Assembly: GCF_022539665.2 (NCBI RefSeq)
Contig: NC_081334.1
Span: 1,116,001 to 1,180,000, forward strand
DNA from: Daphnia carinata
Lineage: Eukaryota > Arthropoda > Branchiopoda > Diplostraca > Daphniidae
Direction of reading: 5' to 3'
Length of the DNA stretch: 64,000 nucleotides
Made by a program: the position numbers and the translations under genes. Below, piece by piece: positions 9,963 through 22,754 of this stretch. Within the stretch, counting starts at the first letter, position 1. Each line of letters starts with the position of its first letter. The notes beneath the pieces are model-generated. The model was not told the origin of the DNA. It worked only from the letters and a program-made list of their open reading frames with translations, and ran no database searches.

Positions 9963-10292
9963 TTAAGCTGTTTTTGGCATCACAGCTAACTTCCTCAACA
10001 GGCAGTTGACGCTCACAAGATAGGAAAATTTTTGATATAAACTTTCACCTATTGAAATAAAAGCAGTATTATTAACTAGAAACATCGATGTTACCACTAA
10101 TATAATTAAGCTTTCCACTTCCTTTCTTTTGCCAAAACTGCGAAATCCGTTTAAGTTGGCAAAACCCAGAGAAAAAAGCTCTTCCGACTGCGACTTCGTC
10201 CACAAACTGGGCAGTTTGTTGCAATTTTTGGGATACATGTCAGCTTTTACACCTACGAATGCCCCCACTATTAACGTGTAGAATGGCCACAT
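9963..10292 (-). CDS. Possible secreted, amidated-peptide precursor fragment (unrecognised)
   Basis: The frame opens with a hydrophobic leader (MWPFYTLIVGAFVGVKA) that looks like a signal peptide. Residues 43-57 then read GFANLNGFRSFGKRK. The Gly-Lys-Arg after Phe is the usual signal for cleavage and C-terminal amidation, so an ...RSF-amide peptide is possible. There is no dibasic site directly before it. A GT donor after 'ATTAGTG' near 10090 could end the exon, making the rest of the frame intronic. I cannot match it to a known family. Allatotropin (GFxN...RGF-amide) is only loosely similar. It may be a chance frame in A/T-rich DNA. Confidence 0.25.
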   Translation of the reverse strand: MWPFYTLIVGAFVGVKADMYPKNCNKLPSLWTKSQSEELFSLGFANLNGFRSFGKRKEVESLIILVVTSMFLVNNTAFISIGESLYQKFSYLVSVNCLLRKLAVMPKTA

Positions 10293-11489
10293 ACAGGAAC
10301 AATGGGCAGAGAATACAATGTAGCCACTAACAGCTAAAACTAGAATTTTGAATATGGTGTTTTTCTTAGTTACATTTCATTCTGATTTTGAGCTTCAGCC
10401 ACCAATGTTTAATTTGTCGTTCTCCATACTTCCCGGCTTGACTGCTTTAACACAGATAATTTTCATAACCATAATTTCATTTACTGACGGCTATTGCTAT
10501 ATTCAGGAATTTTGAATGTCTGATGGAAAATATATTTAACTATTTGGTTAATAGATTGTGAAATATTTTCTGTTGGTTTACCTGGCTTATGTCTCTGTTG
10601 GATTTCTTCACTTGTTTTATTTCTGAATTTCACGATTATTGGCCATTTTTTGTTTGTCTAAGTAGATTCTACCACAGGTAAGTTGTCAGTATGCCAAAGT
10701 CTACAACTGAAAAATATATAAGAAGCAGAAACATTGTTTGTAAATGATTGAAATACTTCAGGTCCCTATATGGGAGCAAATCAAAACCACTGTACAAGTG
10801 AATTCCTTTCTGATTCAGGTATCAACTTAAAATCTATGTTTACTGCCAAATGGTTTTTTAATTCAATGGTGTTTCCTATTTTTAAAAATTATAAATACAA
10901 AGCAACTAAAAGCATTCTTTATATACCTGTTACAAAACTTTTTGTAGACCTGTATTTCTCATTTTTTCCAGATGATATGAGGCATCTCCAACGTAGTTCG
11001 TGGTTAGGAGCACCTTTATCTCCCACAACATTTTCGTTCTCTAAAAATAGAACCAATGGAGGTCAACAAAATCCCATATAGACAAAAAAGGGACACCATG
11101 CAGCAAGAATTCAATTTTCTTTTCTCTCCTATGAAGTTTTACCATCATCAGAGCTAGATCTATCAAACCTTTGATAACACTGTACCGACAGGTATTTTTC
11201 TAAACTTCTGCAGCAGTGGTTCCTTCTGCTATTTTGATTGTGACCCATTTCAAACCAAACATATCCCATCTCCACACCAATCAGTTTTCCTCGGTCTCGC
11301 CGCCAGGTCACCTCACACGAGTGTGGAAAACTTCGACCATTTTCCCCTTTTTCCCATACTGACATTCATTTATAAGTCAAAGCAACTGTTTTCAAGTAAA
11401 ATTGCGAACATTTGAGACAGGTAAACCTGCGTACCTTAACAATAGATGGCTGCACTGATTGATGGATCGTCACGAATATTTCTGCTGCA

Positions 11490-11860
11490 TCTTTGCCGAA
11501 AAAATTTAAAGCCCAACTGATAAATAAGCCCGACTTTCTGCCGCTTCGCGCTAGCGCTGGAGCATACTGGCACGCTAGCGTTGCGTTAAATATTCGGTGT
11601 ATTTAAAAAACGATTAACTTAATGAAAAAAATAGCAATTTTCCGGGAATGGGCATTCAGTTTTGAGTATATCCTATGATATTCAACGAATTCAGATGGGT
11701 GTCAGTTTTTGCCGAAAAAACTTTAAGCCCGACTAAATAAGCCCGACTTTTCTTATTTTTTCATTTTTTACATTTAATTAAAAACCGTAAGGCCCATTGG
11801 AAAATAAATTTGATTTCCGTGACAAGCATTCAATTCTAAATCGAAATCATGTATTTTAGG
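11490..11860. repeat. Repeat block with direct repeats, MITE-related
   Basis: A roughly 40-bp unit (gccgaaaaaatttaaagccc, then aactgataaataagcccgac) at about 11500-11543 recurs with small changes at 11711-11752. The flank near 11826-11856 (cattcaattctaaatcg...catgtatttt) resembles the 1880-1905 segment of the first MITE-like copy. No protein is encoded. Confidence 0.4.
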
Positions 11861-12964
11861 TGAAATTTAAAATGGATAATTTCGATCCAACATTGAAATT
11901 GAATCGCGAACAACAAGTTCGTTTTTCTATTGGGCACATCAAGGGGAAACATTTCCGGGATCATTCTCACATGATCGAATCGGCGATAATTTTTTTAGCG
12001 TGACCACGTTTATTTCAAAAACTTAAGATCCAATACGCTGCACTATTGACACACAGTGGCAATCGAAATTGGGCACACAATCGATCAACAAATTCAATGT
12101 GTGGCAGACTACTCCTTCATTGACGGCGTTATCTATTCAAACACAAACTTCGATAGCCAATTTTGGCCGCTATATGACATTCTACTTATCTGTTTATTTA
12201 CGAAATAAACGGTTTTTTCAATCAAGAGTGTTCTATTTTAAAAAGCGGGCTACTAACCAAATCTGATTTGATAGTAAAAGGTTCGAAAAATGAGAAGGGA
12301 AGGGATGGCTATTATTCTTCATTATTTACGAGGAATCTGAAAAAAAAAACTGAAAGTGATGTTATTTGTATTATCGTTCATGATCATAGGTTCGGTGATG
12401 ACATAAACTTGAGTCAACATTACACGAAACTATTCTAATTATATGACGTGAAATATATTTCTAGATACCGGGTATCAACATGTAGGCTGGAGAAAAATGT
12501 TAAGATTAATAAAAATCAGCAGATTGTAAGGTGAAACGTACTGGCAGTATCGCCGTAGGATTACAGTTTACTCAAGATCTTCTCCAAATCCGTGCAATAA
12601 TTGTAAGCGATGTAACTTCCAATCTTCACCACACACGTTTGATTTCCTGTTCTGTTACCTTCACTAATCGGGAAAACTGATGGAGTAACACTCAGACCTA
12701 AAATCGATTGAACACTAAGATTAATTAGTCAGCGGGCGATGTTCGTAAAAGCTGCTCATGTTCATTATCCTACTACTAAGGTGCGTGGGTGGAGTTTAGT
12801 TAAAACAATTCGAAAATCATAAAAACAAGAAGGCTACCAAGCTACGTAAATATAACGATTCCCTCTTATAGTGGTAGTATGCTTGGAATATTTAAGTGAT
12901 TATAGCAAAGTTTTAAGATAAATCTTTAAATTGGACGGTGGAATAGCAGGGTGATCAGTTAGTG

Positions 12965-15900
12965 TTATAAGGCGGCACTCTCGGTGTCGGGCATTTCTTT
13001 AATGGCCGGTTGATCGGCAGTTGTTCGATGCACTACGCGGCGGAGGTCGGTAGCTGCCATGCTGCGGAGGCTCCGCGACCGCTCAAACAATGACGGTTCA
13101 GTATAGATAGGTTCACTAGGATCTTGAAACACACGCGACGTCTTTTGCTGTCCTTTTCTAGTCGATGTGGCATCCGCTGCCTCTCCTTCACCAAAGTCTA
13201 GTTCAGTTTGCCTGTCACCAACGCTAGATTCCGGCGGCGTACTGCAGATAAAAAGAAAATGCACATTTTTGCAGAAGAGCCATACGCTGTTGGGCATACT
13301 GACCGTAAATCGAAGGCGCGATTAATGAAAGCAAAATTTCGAGCCGAAGGAGTGTGATGGAACAAATTGCGCTGTCGCTGCTGGCCGTAGGTGTTATGAC
13401 TTAGCATTGAGTGCGGTGCTGTTGCATCCGCTCCAGCGTTTTTAAAATGCAGCAAACGATAGCGCCTAAATCATGGTTAGGAGTTTTGATCAAAAAGAAA
13501 GGGAAAATTAAAAGCGTAGCAACGAACGAACCTGAAACAGAGGCCAGCCACGAAGGAGGAGGCGATTAAAATAAGTAATATGATGCCCAATGACGTGATC
13601 AGGCTATAATATTCAACACGAGATAGACAGATGTCAAGCTTTTGAAGACTGACAGTAGTTTCAGGAATCTCATCGCGATTAGCATAGACCTGTTAGACAA
13701 ATGAGAAGAAATGTAACTGAAATACATTAGAAAATCTGTGAATGTAGTCTCAACTAACTCGAAGCATTTCCATCACAAGCTCCTCCTCGTTTGTCTCATC
13801 TATGGATTTCATGCTGCTACTGCTACTGCTACTGCTACTGCTACTACCGCTACTACTACTAGACAAACTTAACCAAGCTGGTTTGTTCAGAGCAAATGTG
13901 GCCGTAGTATCACGTCGTTTGCGACCGTAGGACTGGCCGGAACCGCGTCCGGGTACGTTATTCGTATTACAGAAAACCTATTTTTTTTAAATGATTGTTA
14001 TTATATGGATACAATCGATGATGAGATACAGATTAAGCAGTTTACTTACTGGCTGACAACCACCTCTGCATGATTTCACAGTGGCTTCAAACACTAAAAA
14101 GTTTGATTCTGGTATTTTGAAGGCGTTAAAGCTAGCCTCTAAGCCCTCACCGCTTCTTGCCCGATCTAATGACGGAAAAATTCCATCGTCAACTGGACAT
14201 CTGTTGGTATAAACATAGGCATCAGAATTTGAAATGTTTTTGCACTAAGCTATTTTGTATTAATCTACCCGAATCGATCGATTAGCTGGACACTCTTGCC
14301 TGTGTAAGGATCTTTTGCAATCACGTTTGTGGCAAATATATCGGCAATCAGGTTATAGCCCTGCAGTGATTCCAGCTTGAAGGTAAGGGGATCACCAACA
14401 GCTATGGTGGTCGTAGGGCGCCCTTGATACATAATAAGCAATCGAACGCGGGAATCCAGTATGTTCTGAGCCGGAAGAAACTCTATTGGAGTAGGACTAC
14501 CAGATCTAGAATGCGGAATTATCATTTACTAATTAGTTTGGAGGTACATAAAAGAAAAATAATAATATATACAAAGCGAGATTTCAATTACCCTGCACCG
14601 ATATAGCCAGAAGTGACGACAGCTTCTCCTGGTCCACCATACAAGCAAGTTAAGTTATAGCGTTTATCTCTAGCGGTTTGGACCATTTCACTAAACTGGA
14701 CCACTATAATGTTGGTCAGTATATCTCCATGCTAGCCATAAACGTAAAAACCAATTATAGTTTGTTAAAAATCACTAAACAAATAACGTATATACGTTTA
14801 CGTACCCTCTGCGATCCGCAGTCGGGAAAGCCTCTCGGACCCGTGATGCGCAAAACATTGGTAAGGCCTCCAGTGCCACGAAAGAAACATCGGTCATAAT
14901 AGCCGTACGTATAGATCCTTCCGGTGAACGGTTCAGGAGTACGCAACGTAAACTCCATTCCGTCTTCATTGCACACTTGGCTCACTGTGGCGTGAGTAGA
15001 AGAACGCTTACTTAGTATTTGAATTTGAAACAAATGTCTAAAACTTTAGTACCGTCAAGACAATCGGATGTCTGCGATCGTTCGTAAAAATCATAGTCGC
15101 CGTTGGTTTCAAAGAAAGATGGATTACTCGTGTCCAGTTCGCGAGTGGAGCGGTCGCTGAGTTCGCAGTTTTCTCGTTCGCCTCCAATCGCGTTCGAGTA
15201 AAATGGCAAACGACTAAAGGATGAGATGAATTTAAATTGTGTTGATCAATAATATTTATATATATCGTACTAGAAATTGAAAGAGATGCAACGGAAATCC
15301 CGCGCGGTTTGACACTCGCGCTCACACTGGGCTAAAGACGGTGCCACCAAGTAGCGTTTAACATAGATCCGGCGGAGGCGCATACGAGTAGCAGCCTATA
15401 AAGAAAACAAAATGTGTTAGTCTTTAGCGTTCATTTTGAATGCTAGAAATAGTAGCATTAAAAAAAGAATGAGTATACCTGGCGAAAACCATCGTTTTCC
15501 CGGCCGGGCTCACATCGTGGACGATTTCCCAGCTGTGTTCCACCAGCAAGAGTTCCTAAACCAGGAGAAGATCCTACTGATAGGCCTGGGCTTATACCAC
15601 CCCCAGCGGGCCATGGTCCGGCATAGAACTGATCATCTGTAATATAAGAGAAAACGATACAGATGTTATCACAAATACCTTTACATTTGAAAACATTGAC
15701 ACCCATTACCCATTATCCCAGGCATTTGTACTTGGTAATTTGTTCAATCAAAGCTAATTTATATGTGTGCAAAAGCGGTGCTAAGGCCAATCATGTGCAT
15801 TTTGAAAAATCAACCAAGCCCGCAAAAAACATGCCAATAAAAAAATCATGCATTGAATGAATTAGTATTAGAATTTAGTCATGAGATTTACTATCCAAGA

Positions 15901-18900
15901 TTGTTCAGCCGAAAAGTAATAATAAGAATAGAAATGGTAACATTAAGAGTAATTAAAACGAGAACATATAATAACACAAATACATTAGATACTACATGCT
16001 ATTTACTACAACTAAATGTCAAATGGAGCCTAGTGCCGAAGGGCTGAATGGAACCTGTTAGTATTTCTGGAACGATTCCCGGAGGCCAACCTTCGGCAGG
16101 AACGGCAGAATTTGCAGCACTACCTCCAACTGCTGCACCAGTAATATGGCTGATTTCTTCCGGTCGGTTCAAGAAGATCGACGAACTGGCAAACACTGTG
16201 TCGTTCACAACTATAGTGTTTCAAGTGCTCGTGCTGTGATTACTTTTTTTAACATTATTCTTACTTAGTCCTAGGTATCGCAAACATGCGGCATTTCTTA
16301 GAAAACTAATTTTGTACTACTAGATGTCGTTAAAAATACATGACCAGCAACAATTTAGAAATTAGTATTCGGTAAGTAGAAAAATGGTTCACTTATGTAT
16401 GCGTGTCTGTGGTTCTCTTATAGAATTCGTGCAGTTCGTGACTTTAAATAAAGCCGTTCACTTGTCAAGTTTCCTTAATCTTTTTTTTTAGTAGCGTGAA
16501 GTTAGCGGATCGAGTGAACATTTTATGCGATTTTTTTCTACTACATGAAATAAAAGTAGCCTTTTAACCTTGCTGGCCTGGCATGATAAACGGAGGGCGG
16601 TAGGGTGTTACAAGCGACGGGTTGTAGTCGTCTATCGAGCTGGGACCAAGCCCGCCACCGCCAACGACGCCGCCTGTTGACGATTCAAGTGGCTCAATTC
16701 ATTTCCAAACACGATATTCTAATTACATGTCGTAAATTGCTTTGGGCCCAAGAACTAGATATCGATGCATTTCGTTATTGTTCCTAATTATTAACTTGAA
16801 TTCATTGCAATTCAATCGCAAAACGGCTTTTACCAATGTCATTTTCACGTAATTGTAGCTTTTCGTAGAAGCTGATAGATTTATCTTGCTCATTAAACTT
16901 ACTCTTACCTGAGAGGCTTTCGTAGTAATCGTAATCTGGCTCGTAAATGAGTCGGCCATCCTTCTGATCGGAACGACTTAGACGGCAGACCCTAAAGCGC
17001 TCGCTGTACATAGTAGATCGGCATCGATAACTTGTCTGTTTTGTGCACAACGAATAAATGTAATCATTTAATTGAGTTTGAGTTTACTAGAAATGCGATA
17101 ACAACCTGACGAAGGCATTCATCCAGACATTCAGCTAATGATCGGTCGGTAATTTCAGTTTGGAAATCAGCCGACAGACGCGAATTACGGTATCGTTGAA
17201 AGGCAGTCAGAATATCTCGTCGGCGACCGTCCACCAGCAGTGGTGATGCTTCGCCTTCACCTCGCTGTGACAGCGGATTCACTTCATTAGCACCTGTTGA
17301 TCGCATAAAAGAAAATTTTAAAAAATCCATTGAGAAATGATATGACTTTTCGTTCATTCTACATTCTACGTAACACCGAAATTCAAGTTCACGCAATTTA
17401 ATATCCTCCAAATAGAATATAACGGCAATGCTTACTGAGGCCCATGCACAAGATCTCAAAGTAGTAATAACCAGTGCCCGTCATGGTGGCAACTTCCTGG
17501 TCGGTCAAGGAAATTGTATCTTCGCTGGAGAGGGCGCATGATTTGGACATCGGGTCGAATGTCAATGATCGACAAAAGTATCTAAATTATAACAAGATTT
17601 AAATGTCAGTTGCTAAGAATATTTCGAGAAATTATAGCCATAAAAGATTTACGTACGTTTCTGCCGATAAACAGCGTGCTTGGCATTCTTCTAACGTCGT
17701 GTTTAGCATAATTTCAGCGTCAAAGGAGCTCCACATTTGGCCACGTTCTTCACGAACAAAAGTAAGTTGCCCTTCACAGCGACGGTTTTCTAAAAGAGTC
17801 AATTAGTTTCAAATGAATTATCATGAAAATATTGCTTTCGGTAAGCCAGTCTATTTGAACTTCTTTGCCGTATTTTTCGGTGAAAAAACCCGTAATCGTT
17901 AAATATGTGGTTAATACGAAAAAATGGTTACCTGACAGACACGTATTTTCCAAATATTCAAATCCAGGATCGTCTTCATACTGTTCCGGATGAGTACGGC
18001 GTGTGAATCGACTTAACGAACATGTTCTGGACGTGCTGTCGTACGAAATTGAACGACAGACGAAGCTGTATTCATTCAGACACCTGTATAGGGAATGTTA
18101 TCACTCTTTAAGTTTCTTCACATTTGTAAATTAAATGATTTTGTACTTGTCTTCGCATTCGGTACGGTTGTTGACAAAATACTCTTTGGAACCAGAAGGA
18201 CGAAATCGCTTGCGAGTGATACGATCAAAAACCGATTTCCGAGTTGGGCACTCACGTTCAATTCTTGACGCTGTGGAAATCAGACTCATATTTTAGATCA
18301 ATACACTTAAATGAGAACTAATACAATACAACTAATGATGAGAATTAGTGTTTTAAAAACGCCCCCTTCTACCTCGATCACAACACAAACGTCATGAGCA
18401 ATTCTTCTTCGACTTTTTGTAATTTACAACGTTCGTTTAGCAATGGCAAATGTTTAAGTATAGAAAACATTAAAAGCAATAAGTAATTATCAATATCTTG
18501 ATTGTTGATTCGACTTACAACTTAGGCAGACCTCGCTATAAAGGAAATGTCCGGGTAAATTGACAAGTGTACCAAGTCCTTCTGGTCGAGGCAGTTCCCG
18601 TGACAAAAAACAAACTGATTCGTCGTATTCAATAGAACCCGACGTAGACGACGGTGTTGATTGCGAATTGAATGAAGACGATAAGGAACTCGGAAGTGAC
18701 AGTCGTTTGCCTGGTTGAAAATCAAAGGAACTGCAAGTTCGTACCAGGTTGTTGGCGGCCGTTCGATCCCGGAGGCACAAGTCTTGACATCTAGTCAGAA
18801 CTTGCATAGGAGGAGATGAATCTCGTACCTACAACACATTTTCTTGAAATTCTAACAATATTGACCAGAAATAACAATCAAATTGCAAATGTGGCTAAAT

Positions 18901-21037
18901 TTGTACCACGTCATCGTCGTAACCTTGGAGCTGCTGGTGAGGCAATTTCTCGTAGACTATTCTTCCCAATCCAGAGTTGCAAGACGTTTGAGCTGTCATT
19001 TCAAAAACATCGGGCTTATAGTTTACTTTTTTATTTTTAAAAATTATAATTACTGCTATTTTTTTCTGCAATCTAATTTGATTTGATACTTTGATCATCA
19101 GAGCATAATTTCCTTCCAACATTTGGTTACATCAGACAACAGACAAAGAGCAGTAGAACAAATTGCGAACAGGCATTTCACTAGTGTTCAAAGACAATCT
19201 GATCAGTGTAACAAATTGTTTTATTGTTTCACGTATTGCTGTACTATTATCTGTATATATGAGGTAATTCCAGTGTTTTTCACCCCTTATGCATCCCTTA
19301 ATAAGTTAATATTAGGCACGGCTAAAATGGTTTTTTATCATGCATGACTTTTCTAACCTCTTTCTTCCTATCGAAAACGTGGTGGGGGGGAGAGGGCCAA
19401 AAAACATACTTTAAAATGACGGACATCCTGTTCCTGCTATGGACCAACCTGTATATGGGGACAAGTATAGCACGTCCATCATGACTCAATCCCTCCTAGT
19501 TTATAAATGCTGAACGGCCAAACACGAGACAAAACTTTTCCACCCCATACACCTTGCTGCCCACCATTTCCACACAGACCTTTACTAATTGTGAGTACTC
19601 TCGACGCGTACTTCCGAGCGGAAAATACCGCTCGTTAACGTCATTTTTATTTACCCTCTCTCCACCCCCCACCTGGCATCCATAAAGTGTGAGATGAATT
19701 TGGGCCTCACAACTGTGCATATAATTATCTTGTCTCGAACATATTTCTCCGAGCTTTGTTTTAATGGCAGGGCTAGTTGACCAGTATTCTAATTCTATAT
19801 TATCAATGTTTAGCTTATTTTTTAATTGGCAAGCACAGAATTACGACAGCAATTAACAACACATAATCAGGATCTAATCTGCACAGCAATGAACTGCTAT
19901 CAGTTTGGATTGGTTACGCATGATTTCCCTAGATTGGGACGTGATAACGTTCGTCTGACCTATTTTTTTTTTTTACAATACAAGAGCATTGAACTGTTCC
20001 ATGGTCAACATTTGTTTATTGCCACAGGGAACAAGCGGACAGCAGAGAACGGATCTATTTGCTTGACGTTGCACGGTCGATTACGTCTACCATTTCTACA
20101 TCAACGATCGAAGTTGCTGATTGAGCTATCCCTAATTAGAAAATCCCACACTACTGAGTGAAACACGATTTCAATTACATTTCAACGTGAGTATTGCAAT
20201 TGAGATCGGCCTAGATGAGGCACGAAAAAAACAAATAGTTTTACTGATGGGTTGCGAGCATGTCGGATGAAAAGGTGGAAAGAGGAATAAAATGGAAAAA
20301 AAAAGAGACACGAGGGGGAATGAAAAGAGAAAGAGAGGTGGGAAATATTGGAGAGCGTGGAAAGAAGTAAAAAAAAAGAAAAAAGAGGAGTGGGGGGTCA
20401 CTTCCGATGTGGAAGAACGAAGCAAAAAGCAACAGGGAGAGACAGTGAAAACGATAGAATTGTCGATTCATATCCGGCCGGTGCTCTATTCAATTCTTCA
20501 AACAGCCCGTTGATTTGTTACACTCTATCCCTCCACCCTTTTTCACTCCCACCGATCCTCATTTTCAACCTACATAACTGAACGTTGCATGATAGATATA
20601 ACAAAATCTAGCGAGTAAGCTAATTCATTAAACATTACATACTGAATGAGTTCACAAAACTCATTAATGATTATTAGTTTCAAAATGATGTACAACTAAT
20701 TCCTAATAACGAATGGAACGAGCAAAAATAGCTGTTGTCCCATTGTTAGAACAATAAACTGTAACCACCTGTTGAACCCTGAAACCGGTGGTAAGACCGG
20801 TTTGGATGCGGTGTTTTCATTAGGGGAATTTAACCGGTACCGCGTTACTCGCTAACAATCTTGATATTCTAGATTTGCATATGTCACGCTACTTTAATCT
20901 ACTTGGTCTTTCAAATTCATTTCGGCAAGTTAACCAACAGATGATGACAATTCATTTGAAAAGACAAAAATCAATAAATGGGGCTTACCTTCAGTTAGCA
21001 TGCGCAAGAGAGTGAGTAAAGAAATGGCCTGCACCAT
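12965..21037 (-). CDS. nompA-like: PAN/apple + ZP domain transmembrane matrix protein, NompA-like
   Basis: 22 coding exons on the minus strand: 20989-21037, 18907-18992, 18519-18828, 18147-18270, 17932-18083, 17657-17789, 17436-17581, 17106-17293, 16909-17035, 16569-16673, 16055-16195, 15479-15636, 15271-15395, 15053-15213, 14806-14984, 14592-14731, 14269-14505, 14050-14200, 13759-13977, 13532-13689, 13304-13465, 12965-13241. They give 1175 residues with all phases consistent. Order: signal peptide; PAN modules at about 21-150, 155-240, 243-333, 350-438 and 556-667, separated by a Gly/Pro-rich linker (439-555); ZP domain about 671-920 (opening CNEDGMEFTLRTPEPFTG); furin-type RKRR at 923-926; a Ser run; one membrane segment about 1006-1028; and a cytoplasmic tail of about 145 residues. 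Five PAN modules plus ZP is the layout of Drosophila NompA and close to NOAH-1/2, apical matrix proteins that link sensory cilia or epidermis to cuticle. The chosen ATG has A at -3 and G at +4; an in-frame ATG at 21079 is an alternative. Related neo/nyo-type proteins cannot be excluded. Confidence 0.85.
13813..13861 (-). repeat. AGC/AGT trinucleotide tract coding a poly-Ser run
   Basis: A nearly pure run of Ser codons (gctact units on the plus strand) in exon 19 of the NompA-like gene. It lies between the furin-type site and the membrane segment and encodes about 15 serines with one Gly. Such tracts are prone to length change. Confidence 0.8.
18993..20988 (-). other. Long first intron of the NompA-like gene
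   Basis: About 2 kb between the signal-peptide exon and the first PAN exon, against a typical 60-300 bp elsewhere in this gene. It has several short ORFs but no domain. A purine-rich tract lies at about 20280-20400. First introns of this length often hold enhancers, but no specific site was identified. Confidence 0.6.
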
Positions 21038-21079
21038 GATGCAATGAATTGAATTGTGAACGATGGTGAACGATCGCAT

Positions 21080-22754
21080 CTTGTGATTGAAGCCTAAGGA
21101 CTAGTGGTCGTCCGTCAACCTCACTCGCATGGCACCCGTGCTTCAATGATTTAGCGAGTGATGAGCAGCGAAAACAAAAAAATACCAAGCCAAAAAGCAG
21201 CGGGATGCTCGAATTCCTTGGTGTTTTGAACGTTCCAAAAAGAATGCCTTCAACTGGGTTCAAACCACAGGTGGATTATGACTCTCGAGGATCTTTACCG
21301 ACTGTCGTGAGAATTGGAATGAGCCAGTGAGACACACGGGAGTTGGTAGTGACTGCGAGCCGCGGTCCAACACGTCGACTTTATGGTCACTTCCACATCC
21401 CCTCGTCGGACTGTGCATCCTACGTATCCATGAACATCCCCTACCCACCTGTCCCCTTCATTCTCCGCCCACCGTTCCAGCCTCCTCTCCATTCGTTCGT
21501 TCTGTTGCAGCTAACACAACGCAGTAAGAATGAGAATAATAAGAGAGGAATCATACGACATCATCAAGTGACGTCATGGAACCATTTGCAGTTGTCTGGT
21601 CCCGGCATCGGGCAACTGCCGAAACCGGAAGCAGACAGCTGATGGCGGCGCAAATGCGGTGAATACAAAAAAGAAAAAGAGAGAGAGAGAGAGAAAAAGA
21701 AACGAGACAAGAGGCGAGGGGAAATGAAACATCCTCTCGTCCATTTCCAATGTGTGTCCACGTTCCATTATTCTCGGGACCTGGTTGCTCCCTAACCAGC
21801 TTTTCCGAAAAGTTTCATCCACGCAGGAACAAACATGGAACAGACACGCACTTACATTTTTACATCACTTTAAAAACAGATCACTGGTAACCCTCCCCTT
21901 AGCACAACTCGCATAGAAGCAATTTCAAATACTCGTTTCAGAAGATATGTATCAAAAGGGGATCTGTTCTGTTTCAATTTGAAAACATTTCAAGTGTCTT
22001 CCTAGTGCCACAGGTGGATAACAAGAGAACCCCTGGTAGCCTGGAAATTGAGAGAGGAAATTTAAATGGATAATTCGAAACAGCATCTCTTATTCTAGAA
22101 GAGAGAAAACAATAAAAGAACAAAAAAAAAGATGGTATTATCTGGTCTGTACTCACACCAAGTTGACAATTCTTTTGAAATTCACACGCAATTCAGAGTT
22201 GGAGATTAATGAGCTTTTCCCTTTCGAAAATCCTTTTGTAGCTGTCAGCGTTTTCCCCTGAAACAAATGGAAAAAAAAGGACCTAGGTGGAGAAGACTGG
22301 AAGCCATGAGCCAAACATAAAATGATACAATACGTTATTGAAAATAGTCAGAATTTCGGGAATCCATCTCTATGCGGCCGGAAGCCGTGTCATGTGGGGA
22401 CACATAACGATCACTGGAGCGTAACGAATGAGAAAAAAGGTGCACAAGGCTTTTCAATCCAATCAATACCAACTAATATCCATATCCGGGACAAGATGAC
22501 CGTGCCAATTAGCACACCTCTCAGAAAAAGAGTTGTCACCGTATCGAATTCCTCATAGAAAAACATGGCATAAAAAAAAAGGGGTCCAGTGACCCGGAAT
22601 TGAGCAAAATCCTGTATTGCAAAATCAGTAACAATCCCCACCTTTTTGTTCGCTCGTCAGAGAACAAAAAAAAAAATAACAGAGAAACCAATCTGTAGAA
22701 ATAAAAAAATTTTGAATGGAAAAATATGAATAGCCCTTTTTTCAGCATCATTCA
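21080..22754. other. Intergenic between the NompA-like and PLC genes
   Basis: It should contain the NompA-like promoter and 5' UTR and the PLC 3' UTR. A (GA)n run sits at about 21678-21696. No further gene is recognised. The ORFs here overlap one another in several frames and lack domains. Confidence 0.5.

Larger units (their letters stand above)
9091..12550. other. Gene-poor A/T-rich region
   Basis: Only short open frames without recognised domains (for example minus 9144-9341, plus 10770-11081, minus 11129-11365). A candidate secreted peptide frame (9963-10292) and a repeat block (11490-11860) are listed separately. Confidence 0.45.

Noticed and set aside
20171..20581. Several overlapping low-complexity ORFs in both directions
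   Set aside because: Purine/pyrimidine-biased DNA inside intron 1 of the NompA-like gene generates them; products are poly-Lys/Arg or poly-Phe/Ser.
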